Shown in pieces: positions 19,735 to 27,352 of a DNA stretch of 40,514 nucleotides. Origin of the DNA: a virus. Within the stretch, counting starts at the first letter, position 1; each line of letters opens with the position of its first letter. Below the pieces are notes generated by a model. It was not told the origin of the DNA. It was given only the letters and a program-made list of their open reading frames with translations, and did not search any database. The stretch is from positions 1 through 40,514 of IMG/VR virus record IMGVR_UViG_3300033821_000038, one strand, 5' to 3'. The translations under genes were made by a program, and so were the position numbers.

Positions 19735-20115
19735 TTATTGTTGTGCAGGGTTTATTTTATATGATTTTGCGCCCATGCTTGCTTGTTTACCTGTTGATAC
19801 AATCAAACCTTTTTTAATTAATTGATTTGCTAATTCTTCATTTTCACTCCAACTTTTTAAAAAGAATTCATCTTTTGGTAGACTACCTGATTCTGGAAGA
19901 TTGGTCGAAACATCGGCATATGGTCCTTCTTCATCCACCAAGCCTACGAATAATGCACCATTCATATAATGATCAAATGAAAAACTTACTGGTGTTTCTT
20001 CACCAAATAAATTTAATATAAATGATTTGCCTTGGACTTCTTCATTTAATCGTGGCATAAATGTCTTATCAAGTCTACCCATTACTTCGAAAAGTCTTTT
20101 TTTATCTTTTTTCAT
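19735..20115 (-). CDS. Phage protein with shared KKRLFEVMGRLDKTF N-terminus
   Basis: The 126-residue protein begins KKDKKRLFEVMGRLDKTFMPRLNEEV when started at ATG 20115, preferred over 20142 because it places the shared peptide at the N-terminus as in the plus-strand members. The rest (SFDHYMNGALFVGLVDEEGPYADVSTNLP..FFLKSWSENEELANQLIKKGLI) is a small mixed alpha/beta protein of unknown function. It is the only member of this family on the minus strand. Confidence 0.65.
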   Translation of the reverse strand: MKKDKKRLFEVMGRLDKTFMPRLNEEVQGKSFILNLFGEETPVSFSFDHYMNGALFVGLVDEEGPYADVSTNLPESGSLPKDEFFLKSWSENEELANQLIKKGLIVSTGKQASMGAKSYKINPAQQ

Positions 20116-20125
20116 ATTTAATAAT

Positions 20126-20572
20126 TTAATATTCTTCATCAAAGAAAGTTATCGTACATATTTTAGTTTTAAAATCGAATGCTAATAATTTAATATAAAG
20201 TGTTTTACCTAAATGAAGATTAGCTTCTATTATTTTAAATTTCCAAGGAAATTCAGCAATGTCTTTATCATTTTCCTGTTCAACTTCATCTGAATGTTTA
20301 TTGAGATACATGAGTTTATATGTGCCTTCAAGACCATCAGCTTCAACAATAAAATTTTGAATGCCAGCTTCATTTAGCCAAAATGCAATATGCCAAGTAA
20401 TAAAAATATCACTCTCTAAAATATTCATATCGAAATCATTTGAAAATCCTTCAAAATTATAAAAAGAAGAATTCTTTATTTCTTGTCGAAATTGAAAGTT
20501 TTTATTTTCAAATGAATATGCTTCGTTAAGAATCTTTTTTATTTCTTCGTGAATGATATTGCTTAATTTCAT
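20126..20572 (-). CDS. Unknown protein with ILNEA-type N-terminus
   Basis: The 148-residue protein opens KLSNIIHEEIKKILNEAYSFENKNFQF. The helix ending ILNEA resembles the N-terminal helices of the 5478 (minus) and 24135 proteins, and an L-N-E tripeptide fits a T4-type prohead-protease site. The body is beta-rich (DIFITWHIAFWLNEAGIQNFIVEADGLEGTYKLMYLN). A reversed AGTATTTATAG lies just upstream (near 20587-20597). Confidence 0.6.
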   Translation of the reverse strand: MKLSNIIHEEIKKILNEAYSFENKNFQFRQEIKNSSFYNFEGFSNDFDMNILESDIFITWHIAFWLNEAGIQNFIVEADGLEGTYKLMYLNKHSDEVEQENDKDIAEFPWKFKIIEANLHLGKTLYIKLLAFDFKTKICTITFFDEEY

Positions 20573-20656
20573 TAAAGTTGCGATTTTCTATAAATACTCT
20601 ATGATTGTTTAAAATTCTTTTATATATTTGCAAACTAATGTAGTGATATATAGAAA

Positions 20657-21169
20657 ATGTGGATACAAAAATATACTTCAGCAAAAACATCAATAAAACA
20701 AGTCCCAGCAGGATTTAAAATAGTTGAGAAACATTTTGGATGGCAACCAAATACTTTTAATTTTGACATTGGTGGTGGTAAGTATGATCTGATGACCGAA
20801 AAATTATTGGAGAAAAATGTAACTAATTTGATATTTGACCCGTATAATAGAAATCTGACACATAATCTTGATGTTATACGAACTATTTTTAAAAATGGAG
20901 GTATTGATACCGCAACAATATTTAATGTGTTAAATGTTATCAAAGAACCTGAAATCCAATTAACAGTGCTTAATATGGCTAAAGCAGCACTAAAAAAAGG
21001 TGGAATAGTATTTGTCAGATCAACATATATGAATCCTGCAAAGGTCTCAGGAGTGACAAAAAAAGGTACATTTCAACATTATAAGACCCAGAAAGAATAT
21101 TTGGACATAGTGAAAGAAATATTTCCAAACGCAAAATTAGAATATAGTATAATATCTGCAGTAAAATGA
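20657..21169 (+). CDS. SAM-dependent methyltransferase-like protein
   Basis: The 170-residue protein has FNFDIGGGKYDLMTEKLLEKNVTNLIFDPYNR, a SAM-binding motif I with the acidic D after the second strand. ATIFNVLNVIKEPEIQLTVLNMAKAALKKGGIVFVRS is the usual core of class I methyltransferases. The target is unknown. The stop overlaps the following DNA methyltransferase start (ATGA at 21166), so the pair is co-translated. TATATTTG near 20623 looks like the -7 box. Confidence 0.75.
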   Translation: MWIQKYTSAKTSIKQVPAGFKIVEKHFGWQPNTFNFDIGGGKYDLMTEKLLEKNVTNLIFDPYNRNLTHNLDVIRTIFKNGGIDTATIFNVLNVIKEPEIQLTVLNMAKAALKKGGIVFVRSTYMNPAKVSGVTKKGTFQHYKTQKEYLDIVKEIFPNAKLEYSIISAVK

Positions 21170-22191
21170 AAGAAAAAGAAGAAATACATATAAATGAAAA
21201 TTATTGGAGAAACATGACACCAGTAGAATTGGAGAATTTTGCTAAAATAATTTTTATACATTATAGAGAAACTGGTTTCCCGTATTACCCAACAGATGAT
21301 CTGACCAGACAAAAAGATTTTAAGACATTAATGAAATATAACTTTAAGTCATTATTTGCTGGCAATATGATAATGCAATCAATGCATGGTCTTGGACTTG
21401 CATGGTCTTATTTTCCACATTCTTTTAATGTCAGATCAAATGATAAAATGACACCATACGAAGCGTTTATGAATGATGATATCTTCATGAAAGTTATAAG
21501 AAAAAGATTAGAGATGGGCACGTACATATCAGATTCTGGCATAAGAAAAATGCTAAAGATATTTACTGGTGTACAAGGAGTTTCAAACTTCAGACCAACT
21601 GCTGCAGCATGTATATATAATAGATTTGCAAAAGGTGGAACAGTTTGGGATATGTCTGGTGGCTGGGGTGGAAGATTGCTTGGTGCACTCGCTGGTGGAG
21701 TTGGTGCTTACATTGCTACTGAACCAAGCAAATTAACTTGTGATGGATTATATGATCTTGCTAAAGATTTTGGTGGTAAAACAGAGTGTGTAATATTTGA
21801 ACAAGGTAGTGAAGATTTCACACCAGAAAAAGGAGTACTGGATTTGTGTTTTACTTCACCACCATATTTTGATCTTGAAAAATACGCTGACGAACCTTCA
21901 CAAAGTTATATCAAATTTAATACGAAGGAAACATGGATTGAAGGATTTTTAAGACCAACATTTAAAAATTGTCACCACGGATTAAAAGTTGGTGGATACA
22001 TGTTGATCAATATTGCAGATGTTAAAGGCAAATATAATATTAATTTGGAACAAGAAACTATAAATACTGCAATGGATGTAGGATTTTTATTGGTAGATGA
22101 ATACCAGCTTGCACTTTCAAACATAAATTTACGAAAGAAAGGCATGAAGTTTAAGTACGAACCTATTTATGTATTTAAGAAATGGAAATAA
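21166..22191 (+). CDS. DNA methyltransferase (N4/N6 amino type)
   Basis: The 341-residue protein contains VWDMSGGWGGRLLGALAGGVGAYIATEPS (SAM-binding motif I) and DLCFTSPPYFDLEKYADEPSQS (catalytic S/D-PP-Y motif). GLKVGGYMLINIADVK follows. TSPPY is typical of exocyclic amino-group DNA methylases. A role in protecting phage DNA is plausible. It overlaps the upstream methyltransferase-like gene by 4 bases and the downstream RNA ligase by 10. Confidence 0.85.
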   Translation: MKEKEEIHINENYWRNMTPVELENFAKIIFIHYRETGFPYYPTDDLTRQKDFKTLMKYNFKSLFAGNMIMQSMHGLGLAWSYFPHSFNVRSNDKMTPYEAFMNDDIFMKVIRKRLEMGTYISDSGIRKMLKIFTGVQGVSNFRPTAAACIYNRFAKGGTVWDMSGGWGGRLLGALAGGVGAYIATEPSKLTCDGLYDLAKDFGGKTECVIFEQGSEDFTPEKGVLDLCFTSPPYFDLEKYADEPSQSYIKFNTKETWIEGFLRPTFKNCHHGLKVGGYMLINIADVKGKYNINLEQETINTAMDVGFLLVDEYQLALSNINLRKKGMKFKYEPIYVFKKWK

Positions 22192-23267
22192 AAGTATTAA
22201 AAAAGGTTGACTGGAAAATATTACATGAATATTCAGACAATAGCCTTATAATCGCAAATAAACATCCAGATTATGATATCTGGATACTTAACTATTCCCC
22301 AAAAGTTCAATCAAAAAAATTCTGGGACGAATATACTTTGTCTTCACGTGGGTTAATTATTGATATTGATGGTAATATTTTGGCACGTCCATTTCAGAAA
22401 TTTAAAAACTTAGAAGAATACGACCCTTCAGAGATTGACATGACTCAGGATTACGATGTTTTTGAAAAAATGGATGGTTCATTAATCATTGCATTTTATT
22501 ATGAACCACGCATGAAATGGATAATTGCATCAAGAGGGTCATTTATATCTGAACAGGCATTAGAAGCACAAAAAATGCTTATTGATTTTAGTTGTTTAGA
22601 TAAAGCATATACTTATTTGTTTGAAATAATTTATCCAGAAAACCGTATTGTTGTTGATTATGGCAATAGAAGAGAACTTATATTGCTTACTAAAATCGAA
22701 ACGAAAACAGGTATTGAAACATATTATGACGATTTACTTGCAAAATATTCAAAATATTTCACCGTAGTAAAAAAATATAAAATAAAAAACATTAACAATT
22801 TGAACGAGTTGAAAGAACTTGAAGAAAATAACAAAGAAGGATTTGTGGTAAGATTTTTCAATGGTTTCAGAGTTAAAGTGAAATTTAGTGAATACGTCAG
22901 ACTACATGGTATATTAACAAACGTTTCTAACTTAACTGTTTGGGAACATTTGATGAACAACTATAATTTTGATGCATTGTATGACAGAGTTCCAGATGAA
23001 TTTTATGACTGGTTAAAAAGAACAATAAACTCATTACAGTCAGAATATAATGAAATCGAAAGACAAGCATTAAAAGAATTCACAAGAATTTATCATGTAA
23101 ATGAGATCAGTAATCGTAAGGATTTTGCAATGGAAGCAATAAAGACAGAATACCAGTCAATATTATTCAGAATGTATGATAAAAGATCATACGATGAAAT
23201 TATATGGAAAATAATACGACCTGTGTATAGCAAGCCATTTAAAGATGGTTTTGAGTATAGTATATAA
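22182..23267 (+). CDS. T4 Rnl1-type RNA ligase
   Basis: The 361-residue protein carries the nucleotidyltransferase motifs of Rnl1: DVFEKMDGSLIIAFYY with nucleophile K96, SSRGLIID upstream, ASRGSF, YLFEIIYPENRIVVDYG (motif IIIa), EGFVVRFFNGFRVKVKFSEYV (motifs IV and V). T4 Rnl1 is 374 residues with the same order. It seals tRNAs cut by host anticodon nucleases, and in this tRNA-rich phage the same role is likely, perhaps with the receiver-domain protein at 8193. It overlaps the methyltransferase and ends before a terminator. No polynucleotide kinase is seen in the window. Confidence 0.88.
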   Translation: MEIKVLKKVDWKILHEYSDNSLIIANKHPDYDIWILNYSPKVQSKKFWDEYTLSSRGLIIDIDGNILARPFQKFKNLEEYDPSEIDMTQDYDVFEKMDGSLIIAFYYEPRMKWIIASRGSFISEQALEAQKMLIDFSCLDKAYTYLFEIIYPENRIVVDYGNRRELILLTKIETKTGIETYYDDLLAKYSKYFTVVKKYKIKNINNLNELKELEENNKEGFVVRFFNGFRVKVKFSEYVRLHGILTNVSNLTVWEHLMNNYNFDALYDRVPDEFYDWLKRTINSLQSEYNEIERQALKEFTRIYHVNEISNRKDFAMEAIKTEYQSILFRMYDKRSYDEIIWKIIRPVYSKPFKDGFEYSI

Positions 23268-23289
23268 AAATATGATATATACAATATTA

Positions 23290-23317
23290 AGCGGAGTAGA
23301 AATATTCCGCTTTTTTT
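23290..23317 (+). terminator. Rho-independent terminator
   Basis: AAGCGGAgtagaaataTTCCGCTT is followed by a T-run, just after the RNA ligase gene. GTATTTATTG for the next gene begins directly after it. Confidence 0.85.
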
Positions 23318-23342
23318 ATGTATTTATTGTAAACTATATACT

Positions 23343-24134
23343 ATGGATATACTTACAACATTTTTTAACAAAACTGAGGTTGCTCCTCAAAGAAAATTTG
23401 GCTGGAAAAGAGATTTACATGACCAAAATGACTACCAATTTAAAGTAGTTGCACCTGTACCAACACCACCAATAGTTGATTTATCACCTTTCTGTCCACC
23501 AATTTATGATCAAGGACAACTTGGTAGTTGTACTGCAAATGCTCTGGCTGCAGCATATGAATTTGAAAAAATGAAACAAAAACAATCATATTTTATGCCT
23601 TCACGCCTTTTCATATATTACAATGAAAGAGTAATGGAAAAAACTGTGAAATCAGATGCTGGTGCAGCACTCAGAGACGGTATTAAATCATTGGATACTC
23701 AAGGTGTTTGTCCTGAAGATATATGGGCATACAATATTAAGAAATTTGCTTCAAAACCATCTTGTAAATGTTATACAACTGCAAAGAAAAATGAAATAAA
23801 AGAATATCTTGCTGTTAATCACACATCAATAGATGATATAAGACAATGCTTTGCACAAGGTTATCCAATTGCATTTGGTATCAGCGTATATGCATCATTC
23901 ATGTCAGATGAAGTTGCCAGAACAGGTATTGTACCTATGCCAAAACCAGATGAAACACTTGAAGGTGGTCATGCAATTTTGGGAGTAGGATATAATGACA
24001 CTAAAAGAATGGTACTTGTTAGAAATAGCTGGGGTACAGAATGGGGACTTAAAGGATATTTCTTATTACCATATGAATATATTACATCTTCTCAATTAGC
24101 ATCAGATTTCTGGACAATCAGATTGGTAGCGTAA
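23343..24134 (+). CDS. Papain-like (C1) cysteine protease
   Basis: The 263-residue protein has PPIYDQGQLGSCTANALAAAYEF with oxyanion Q57 and nucleophile C63. The His element is GGHAILGVGYND and the Asn element VRNSWGTEWGLKGYFLLPYEYI. All three catalytic positions are present. There is no signal peptide and only a short N-terminal extension, so it is probably made active in the cytoplasm or packaged in the virion. C1 peptidases occur in several large phages; the substrate is unknown. The next gene begins immediately after the stop. Confidence 0.88.
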   Translation: MDILTTFFNKTEVAPQRKFGWKRDLHDQNDYQFKVVAPVPTPPIVDLSPFCPPIYDQGQLGSCTANALAAAYEFEKMKQKQSYFMPSRLFIYYNERVMEKTVKSDAGAALRDGIKSLDTQGVCPEDIWAYNIKKFASKPSCKCYTTAKKNEIKEYLAVNHTSIDDIRQCFAQGYPIAFGISVYASFMSDEVARTGIVPMPKPDETLEGGHAILGVGYNDTKRMVLVRNSWGTEWGLKGYFLLPYEYITSSQLASDFWTIRLVA

Positions 24135-25079
24135 ATGAATAAAAGTGTCGTTGATATTATAAGCGAAGAATTAAATAATCTTCTTGAAACAGAAATAAAT
24201 TATAATAAATTTCCTCTTTCTGCACTTGTAAAACAAGCAAAGAATTTCAAGGACTTTAATGATTTTGAACATTTTTATTCAATAAACATATATCATGGTT
24301 ATTACTGGCATTGGACAGATAACCCAAACTTTAATTTATCTAATAATATTGCACCAAGAGATATGAGTTCAATGAGTGATGGCGGTAGTGGTAATAAAGG
24401 AGCAATAATGCTTACTTCTGATATGAACTATTGGGATGCTTATTATAATCAACATGAAAAAGGCAAAATAGTTAGACCTTATGTAGTACTATTTGATGCC
24501 TCTGATGTTGACCCAAGGTACTTAAAACAAATAAGCAGAGGATTTGGAAATGAAATATATTTATATCCAGAACAAGCAAAACAACTTAAACAAATGGGTG
24601 TTTATAAAAGAGAACAAGCAAAAGCAATTGAAAGACATATGCACGCAATGATTCCACATTCTAAAGAAGAATTATTTGAACTTTGGAAGTCAGTACAAAA
24701 TAATAATAATATATTAAATATTATAAACGAAGAAATTGAACAATCACAATATGCGTATCATGTGACTTCAAGAAATAATTTGAAGTCCATAATGAAAACA
24801 GGATTAGAACCAAGAATACCTGAAGATTATGCTAATACGGGTGATGTTAAGGGTGTATATTTATTTAAAACTTTAGATGACACAAAAAATGCATTATATA
24901 ATTGGCTGGGAGAAAGAATTGAAGATATCGAAGAAGAAACTGGAAAACCTTATGATGAAGTAGTTTTAAAAATTAATATATCTGGATTAGAAAAATATTT
25001 AATTGATTCAGTTGAATATGAATGGACTTGTGTTGTAAGAATAGAACCATCAAGAATTATTGAGGTTTTTGAGATGTAA
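24135..25079 (+). CDS. ADP-ribosyltransferase-like protein
   Basis: The 314-residue protein starts directly after the protease stop. It begins NKSVVDIISEELNNLLETE, then a region with GYYWHWTDNPNF..GAIMLTSDMNYWDAY. A second unit near residue 200 begins NIINEEIEQSQYAYHVTSRNNLKSIMKTGLEPRIPEDYANTGDVKGVYLFKTLDDTKNAL and ends CVVRIEPSRIIEVFEM. The YHVTS..L..I...GL.P pattern is that of DarT/Tpt1-like ADP-ribosyltransferase folds, and the first half may be a second diverged copy. Phage ADP-ribosyltransferases modify host polymerase or ribosomal proteins, so a similar role is possible. Confidence 0.62.
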   Translation: MNKSVVDIISEELNNLLETEINYNKFPLSALVKQAKNFKDFNDFEHFYSINIYHGYYWHWTDNPNFNLSNNIAPRDMSSMSDGGSGNKGAIMLTSDMNYWDAYYNQHEKGKIVRPYVVLFDASDVDPRYLKQISRGFGNEIYLYPEQAKQLKQMGVYKREQAKAIERHMHAMIPHSKEELFELWKSVQNNNNILNIINEEIEQSQYAYHVTSRNNLKSIMKTGLEPRIPEDYANTGDVKGVYLFKTLDDTKNALYNWLGERIEDIEEETGKPYDEVVLKINISGLEKYLIDSVEYEWTCVVRIEPSRIIEVFEM

Positions 25080-25110
25080 ATAAAATAAATAAAAAATAAT
25101 TATGATTTTA

Positions 25111-25142
25111 TTTGCATATGTCGTATTTATACAATACATTTG
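25111..25142 (+). promoter_or_regulatory. Promoter of tRNA leader 3
   Basis: TTTG (25111-25114) and TACATTTG (25135-25142) are 20 bases apart, and the leader start is 38 bases further on. GTATTTATA also lies in the spacer. Confidence 0.7.
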
Positions 25143-25180
25143 TCACCTGAAATATTAACAAACAATTAAAGAATAAAGAA

Positions 25181-25273
25181 ATGATTACAATTGGTACATA
25201 TTATTACGGTAAAAAATCTTATAAGAAACAGCTTATAGGAATCGGGAATAGTATGTCCAAAAACAAAAAATAA
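25181..25273 (+). CDS. Leader peptide 3 (Tyr/Lys-rich) of tRNA attenuator
   Basis: This 30-codon ORF encodes MITIGTYYYGKKSYKKQLIG plus IGNSMSKNKK, with Tyr codons TAT TAT TAC and TAT, and Lys codons AAA and AAG. The three tRNAs that follow are Lys(UUU), Tyr(GUA) and Lys(CUU). TCTTATAAG (25217-25225, the Ser-Tyr-Lys codons) can pair with CTTATAGGA (25232-25240). The latter overlaps the antiterminator strand, so a ribosome stalled on the Tyr/Lys codons would free it. It is the clearest match of peptide to tRNA cargo among the four leaders. Confidence 0.85.
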   Translation: MITIGTYYYGKKSYKKQLIGIGNSMSKNKK

Positions 25274-25318
25274 ATCAATTTTCCTTTTTTTGCAAATTAG
25301 ACATGGGAAACCCGATTC
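25239..25318 (+). promoter_or_regulatory. Attenuator 3 antiterminator pairing
   Basis: GAATCGGG (25239-25246, within the leader) is perfectly complementary to CCCGATTC (25311-25318), the 5' arm of the terminator. Confidence 0.8.
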
Positions 25319-25336
25319 ACGAGAGTCGGGTTTTTT
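25309..25336 (+). terminator. Attenuator 3 Rho-independent terminator
   Basis: AACCCGATTC (25309-25318) pairs with GAGTCGGGTT (25323-25332) in a 10-bp stem with one G-T pair, followed by a T-run. Confidence 0.9.
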
Positions 25337-25340
25337 GTTT

Positions 25341-25471
25341 TGCATAAAAACGCATATTGTTGCATAAAAACGCATAGATTATGAAAAACAGGTATAAAAT
25401 GGCATATTTTGTGAAAAACAGTTATTTTTCATGAAAAACAGTTATAAATCGACTGTTTCTATGAAAAACAG
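25341..25471 (+). repeat. Short repeats between terminator 3 and the tRNAs
   Basis: TGCATAAAAACGCATA occurs at 25341 and 25361. TGAAAAACAG occurs four times, in 11-base units starting at 25381, 25411, 25431 and 25461, in contexts (A/G)TGAAAAACAG(A/T/G)TAT. All spacings are multiples of 10 bases, so copies would lie on the same face of the helix. They could be protein-binding sites or RNA elements. No such repeats were seen in the other three modules. Confidence 0.6.
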
Positions 25472-25488
25472 ATATTAAATTTTAAATT

Positions 25489-25562
25489 GACCTCTTAGCT
25501 CCAATTGGTAGAGCAACTGACCTTTAATCAGTGGGTTGCGAGTCCGAATCTCGCAGGGGTCA
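25489..25562 (+). tRNA. tRNA-Lys(UUU) with C33 and C55
   Basis: GACCTCT pairs with AGGGGTC. The anticodon arm is ACTGA-CCTTTAA-TCAGT: anticodon UUU with C at 33. The T arm is GCGAG-TCCGAAT-CTCGC, with C at 55. It is otherwise a canonical Lys tRNA. Confidence 0.9.
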
Positions 25563-25568
25563 CAAAAT

Positions 25569-25647
25569 GGAAATGTTGGGTGCTGGAATACCCAAGAGTC
25601 CGTAAAACTCCCGCTTCGGCATGTTGGTTCGAGTCCAACCATTTCCA
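25569..25647 (+). tRNA. tRNA-Tyr(GUA) with C33
   Basis: GGAAATG pairs with CATTTCC. The anticodon arm is GAGT-CCGTAAA-ACTC: anticodon GUA with C at 33. The class II variable arm is CCGCTTCGGCAT, and the T arm is GTTGG-TTCGAGT-CCAAC. Confidence 0.9.
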
Positions 25648-25653
25648 CAACAA

Positions 25654-25725
25654 GCATCTGTAACAAAGTGGTTATGTTCCCGCCTCTTAAGCGGACTTAC
25701 GCAGGTTCGAATCCTGTCGGATGCA
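25654..25725 (+). tRNA. tRNA-Lys(CUU)
   Basis: GCATCTG pairs with CGGATGC. The anticodon arm is CCGC-CTCTTAA-GCGG with anticodon CUU and a normal U33. The T arm is GCAGG-TTCGAAT-CCTGT. Confidence 0.93.
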
Positions 25726-25763
25726 CAAATATTTTATATAACACCTGACTATTAGTCATATCA

Positions 25764-25775
25764 TAGTATTTATAA
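25764..25775 (+). promoter_or_regulatory. GTATTTATA phage promoter motif
   Basis: TAGTATTTATAA lies about 14 bases before the start of the 25787 gene. Confidence 0.5.
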
Positions 25776-25786
25776 GAAAAAATATT

Positions 25787-26185
25787 ATGAAAATATTTGA
25801 TAATTGTCTAACACATACCGATCAAGGAAACATTGGTCTCGCCAAAGCAATCTATGAATTGCAAGTCTTAGGATATCGAATCTCGATTCCACTTACTGAA
25901 AATCAAAAATACGATTTGATTTGCGAAAAAGATAATATTCTTTTTCGTGTACAGGTTAAAACCACCAAACAAAAATCAGAATATGGAATTTTTATGGCAA
26001 ATCTTCGCACAGTAGGTGGAAGCCAAAAAAAATTTCTTGCAAAAAAACGCATTGCTGGTGATTATGATTTATTATATGTTCTTACTGAGGATAATATTTC
26101 ATATTTAATACCTGATTCAACAATTAATGCAAATAGCACAATCAGTTTAGGAAAAAATCTATCAGAATATATAATTAAAATCTAA
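25787..26185 (+). CDS. PD-(D/E)XK endonuclease, group-I-homing-enzyme type
   Basis: The 132-residue protein contains THTDQGNIGLAKAIYELQVLGYRISIPLTENQKYDLICEKDNILFRVQVKTTKQKSEYGIF. The order G.IG.AKAI.EL, YDLI, then VQVKTT matches a small PD-(D/E)XK family (D of YDL, Q-V-K as the third element) that includes I-Ssp6803I-like homing enzymes. It sits directly after the Lys-Tyr-Lys tRNAs, as homing enzymes do throughout this window. Confidence 0.8.
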   Translation: MKIFDNCLTHTDQGNIGLAKAIYELQVLGYRISIPLTENQKYDLICEKDNILFRVQVKTTKQKSEYGIFMANLRTVGGSQKKFLAKKRIAGDYDLLYVLTEDNISYLIPDSTINANSTISLGKNLSEYIIKI

Positions 26186-26241
26186 TTTACAGTATTTCAG
26201 TCACTTACTATTTTTATTTAGTCTAAATTAAAATAACTCTT

Positions 26242-26275
26242 GCTTTTTTAATTAAAACTATTTATATTTGTTAAA
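26242..26275 (+). promoter_or_regulatory. Promoter-like site for VWA gene
   Basis: TTGC followed about 20 bases later by TATATTTG lies before the 26302 gene, fitting the Bacteroidetes pattern with a weak -33 box. CTATTTATAT overlaps the -7 region. Confidence 0.45.
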
Positions 26276-26301
26276 AATAATTTTATTTAAGTATATTAAA
26301 A

Positions 26302-27177
26302 ATGGCTAAAAACAAAAAGAAAGTAACTACAACTGTGGTTACAACCGTTACTGAGGAAACCATTAGTATTCCTACTAACGAAAAAACTCACATCATTTGT
26401 ATCCTTGACCGTAGTGGGTCTATGACAGGAATTATGGATGCCTCCATTAGTGGATTCAATGAATTTCTTGGAAAACAAAAAGCACTCCCTGACAAAGCAA
26501 CTATTACTGTTGTTTTATTTGATGATCAATATCAAATTCTTTATGATAATGTTGATATCAAAAAAGCTGAATTGCTCACTAATAATGTTTGGTATGCAAG
26601 AGGTATGACAGCATTGTATGATGCTATTGGTAAAACAATTAAGACAGAAAAAGGAAAACTCGCTCTTCTTGGTAAAGAAGCACCTTCAAAAGTATTGGTT
26701 TGTATTGTAACTGACGGTTATGAAAATTCAAGTGAAGAATATAAGGGTGAACAAGGTAGAAAACAAATTATTTCTCTTATCAGAGAATGCGAAAAAGATG
26801 ATTGGAATTTCTTGTATCTTGCTGCAAATCAAGACGCATTTGCTGTTGGTATTGGTTTTGGGATAAGCGGTGGAAATACAATCACCTATAATGCTACACC
26901 TGCTGGTGTACGTGGCATGTCAATGACATTAAATTCTGCTTCAGCATCATACAGAAGTATGAGCAGTTCTGATCAGAAGTTCAAAAAAATGTCAAAAACT
27001 TTGATCGATGATAATAAAATTGAAGAAGACGAAAACCAGAAAGATGTTAAAGATGGTTTGAATGGTACAATTCTTACAAATGGTACTACTGGAAACATTA
27101 GCACAACCAATAATAATGTAAATGGAACTGTAGTAACTAATAAGTCAAATCCTGTTACTGAAACAGTAAAAAAATAA
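26302..27177 (+). CDS. VWA-domain protein
   Basis: The 291-residue protein has a Thr/Lys N-terminal tail and then a von Willebrand A domain: IICILDRSGSMTGIMDASISGFNEF (MIDAS D-x-S-x-S), WYARGMTALYDAIGKTI (MIDAS Thr) and CIVTDGYENSS (MIDAS Asp). The C-terminus is Asn/Thr-rich low complexity (TNGTTGNISTTNNNVNG). VWA proteins of this type are frequent in large phages, with unclear roles in metal-dependent protein binding. A second, larger VWA gene is at 31043. Confidence 0.82.
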   Translation: MAKNKKKVTTTVVTTVTEETISIPTNEKTHIICILDRSGSMTGIMDASISGFNEFLGKQKALPDKATITVVLFDDQYQILYDNVDIKKAELLTNNVWYARGMTALYDAIGKTIKTEKGKLALLGKEAPSKVLVCIVTDGYENSSEEYKGEQGRKQIISLIRECEKDDWNFLYLAANQDAFAVGIGFGISGGNTITYNATPAGVRGMSMTLNSASASYRSMSSSDQKFKKMSKTLIDDNKIEEDENQKDVKDGLNGTILTNGTTGNISTTNNNVNGTVVTNKSNPVTETVKK

Positions 27178-27208
27178 TTTCTGTTTTTATATTAAATCCG
27201 TTTTTTTA

Positions 27209-27235
27209 AGGGTGCTTTTTTAGCACTCTTTTTTA
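27209..27235 (+). terminator. Rho-independent terminator
   Basis: GGGTGCT-tttt-AGCACTC is followed by a T-run, downstream of the VWA gene and upstream of nrdJ. Confidence 0.8.
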
Positions 27236-27352
27236 TGTCATAATCAATTAAAATTTATTTAAATGCTTTCACTTATATTTGAATAATGTCTTGTATTTAT
27301 CAATACTTATTAATAGATTTGTAACCTCAATTTTATAAAAAATTATTAATCC

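Noticed and set aside
25341-25471. Possible CRISPR array
   Set aside because: The repeats are only 10-16 bases, the spacers are 10-20 bases and AT-rich, and no cas gene is near; they look like binding sites.
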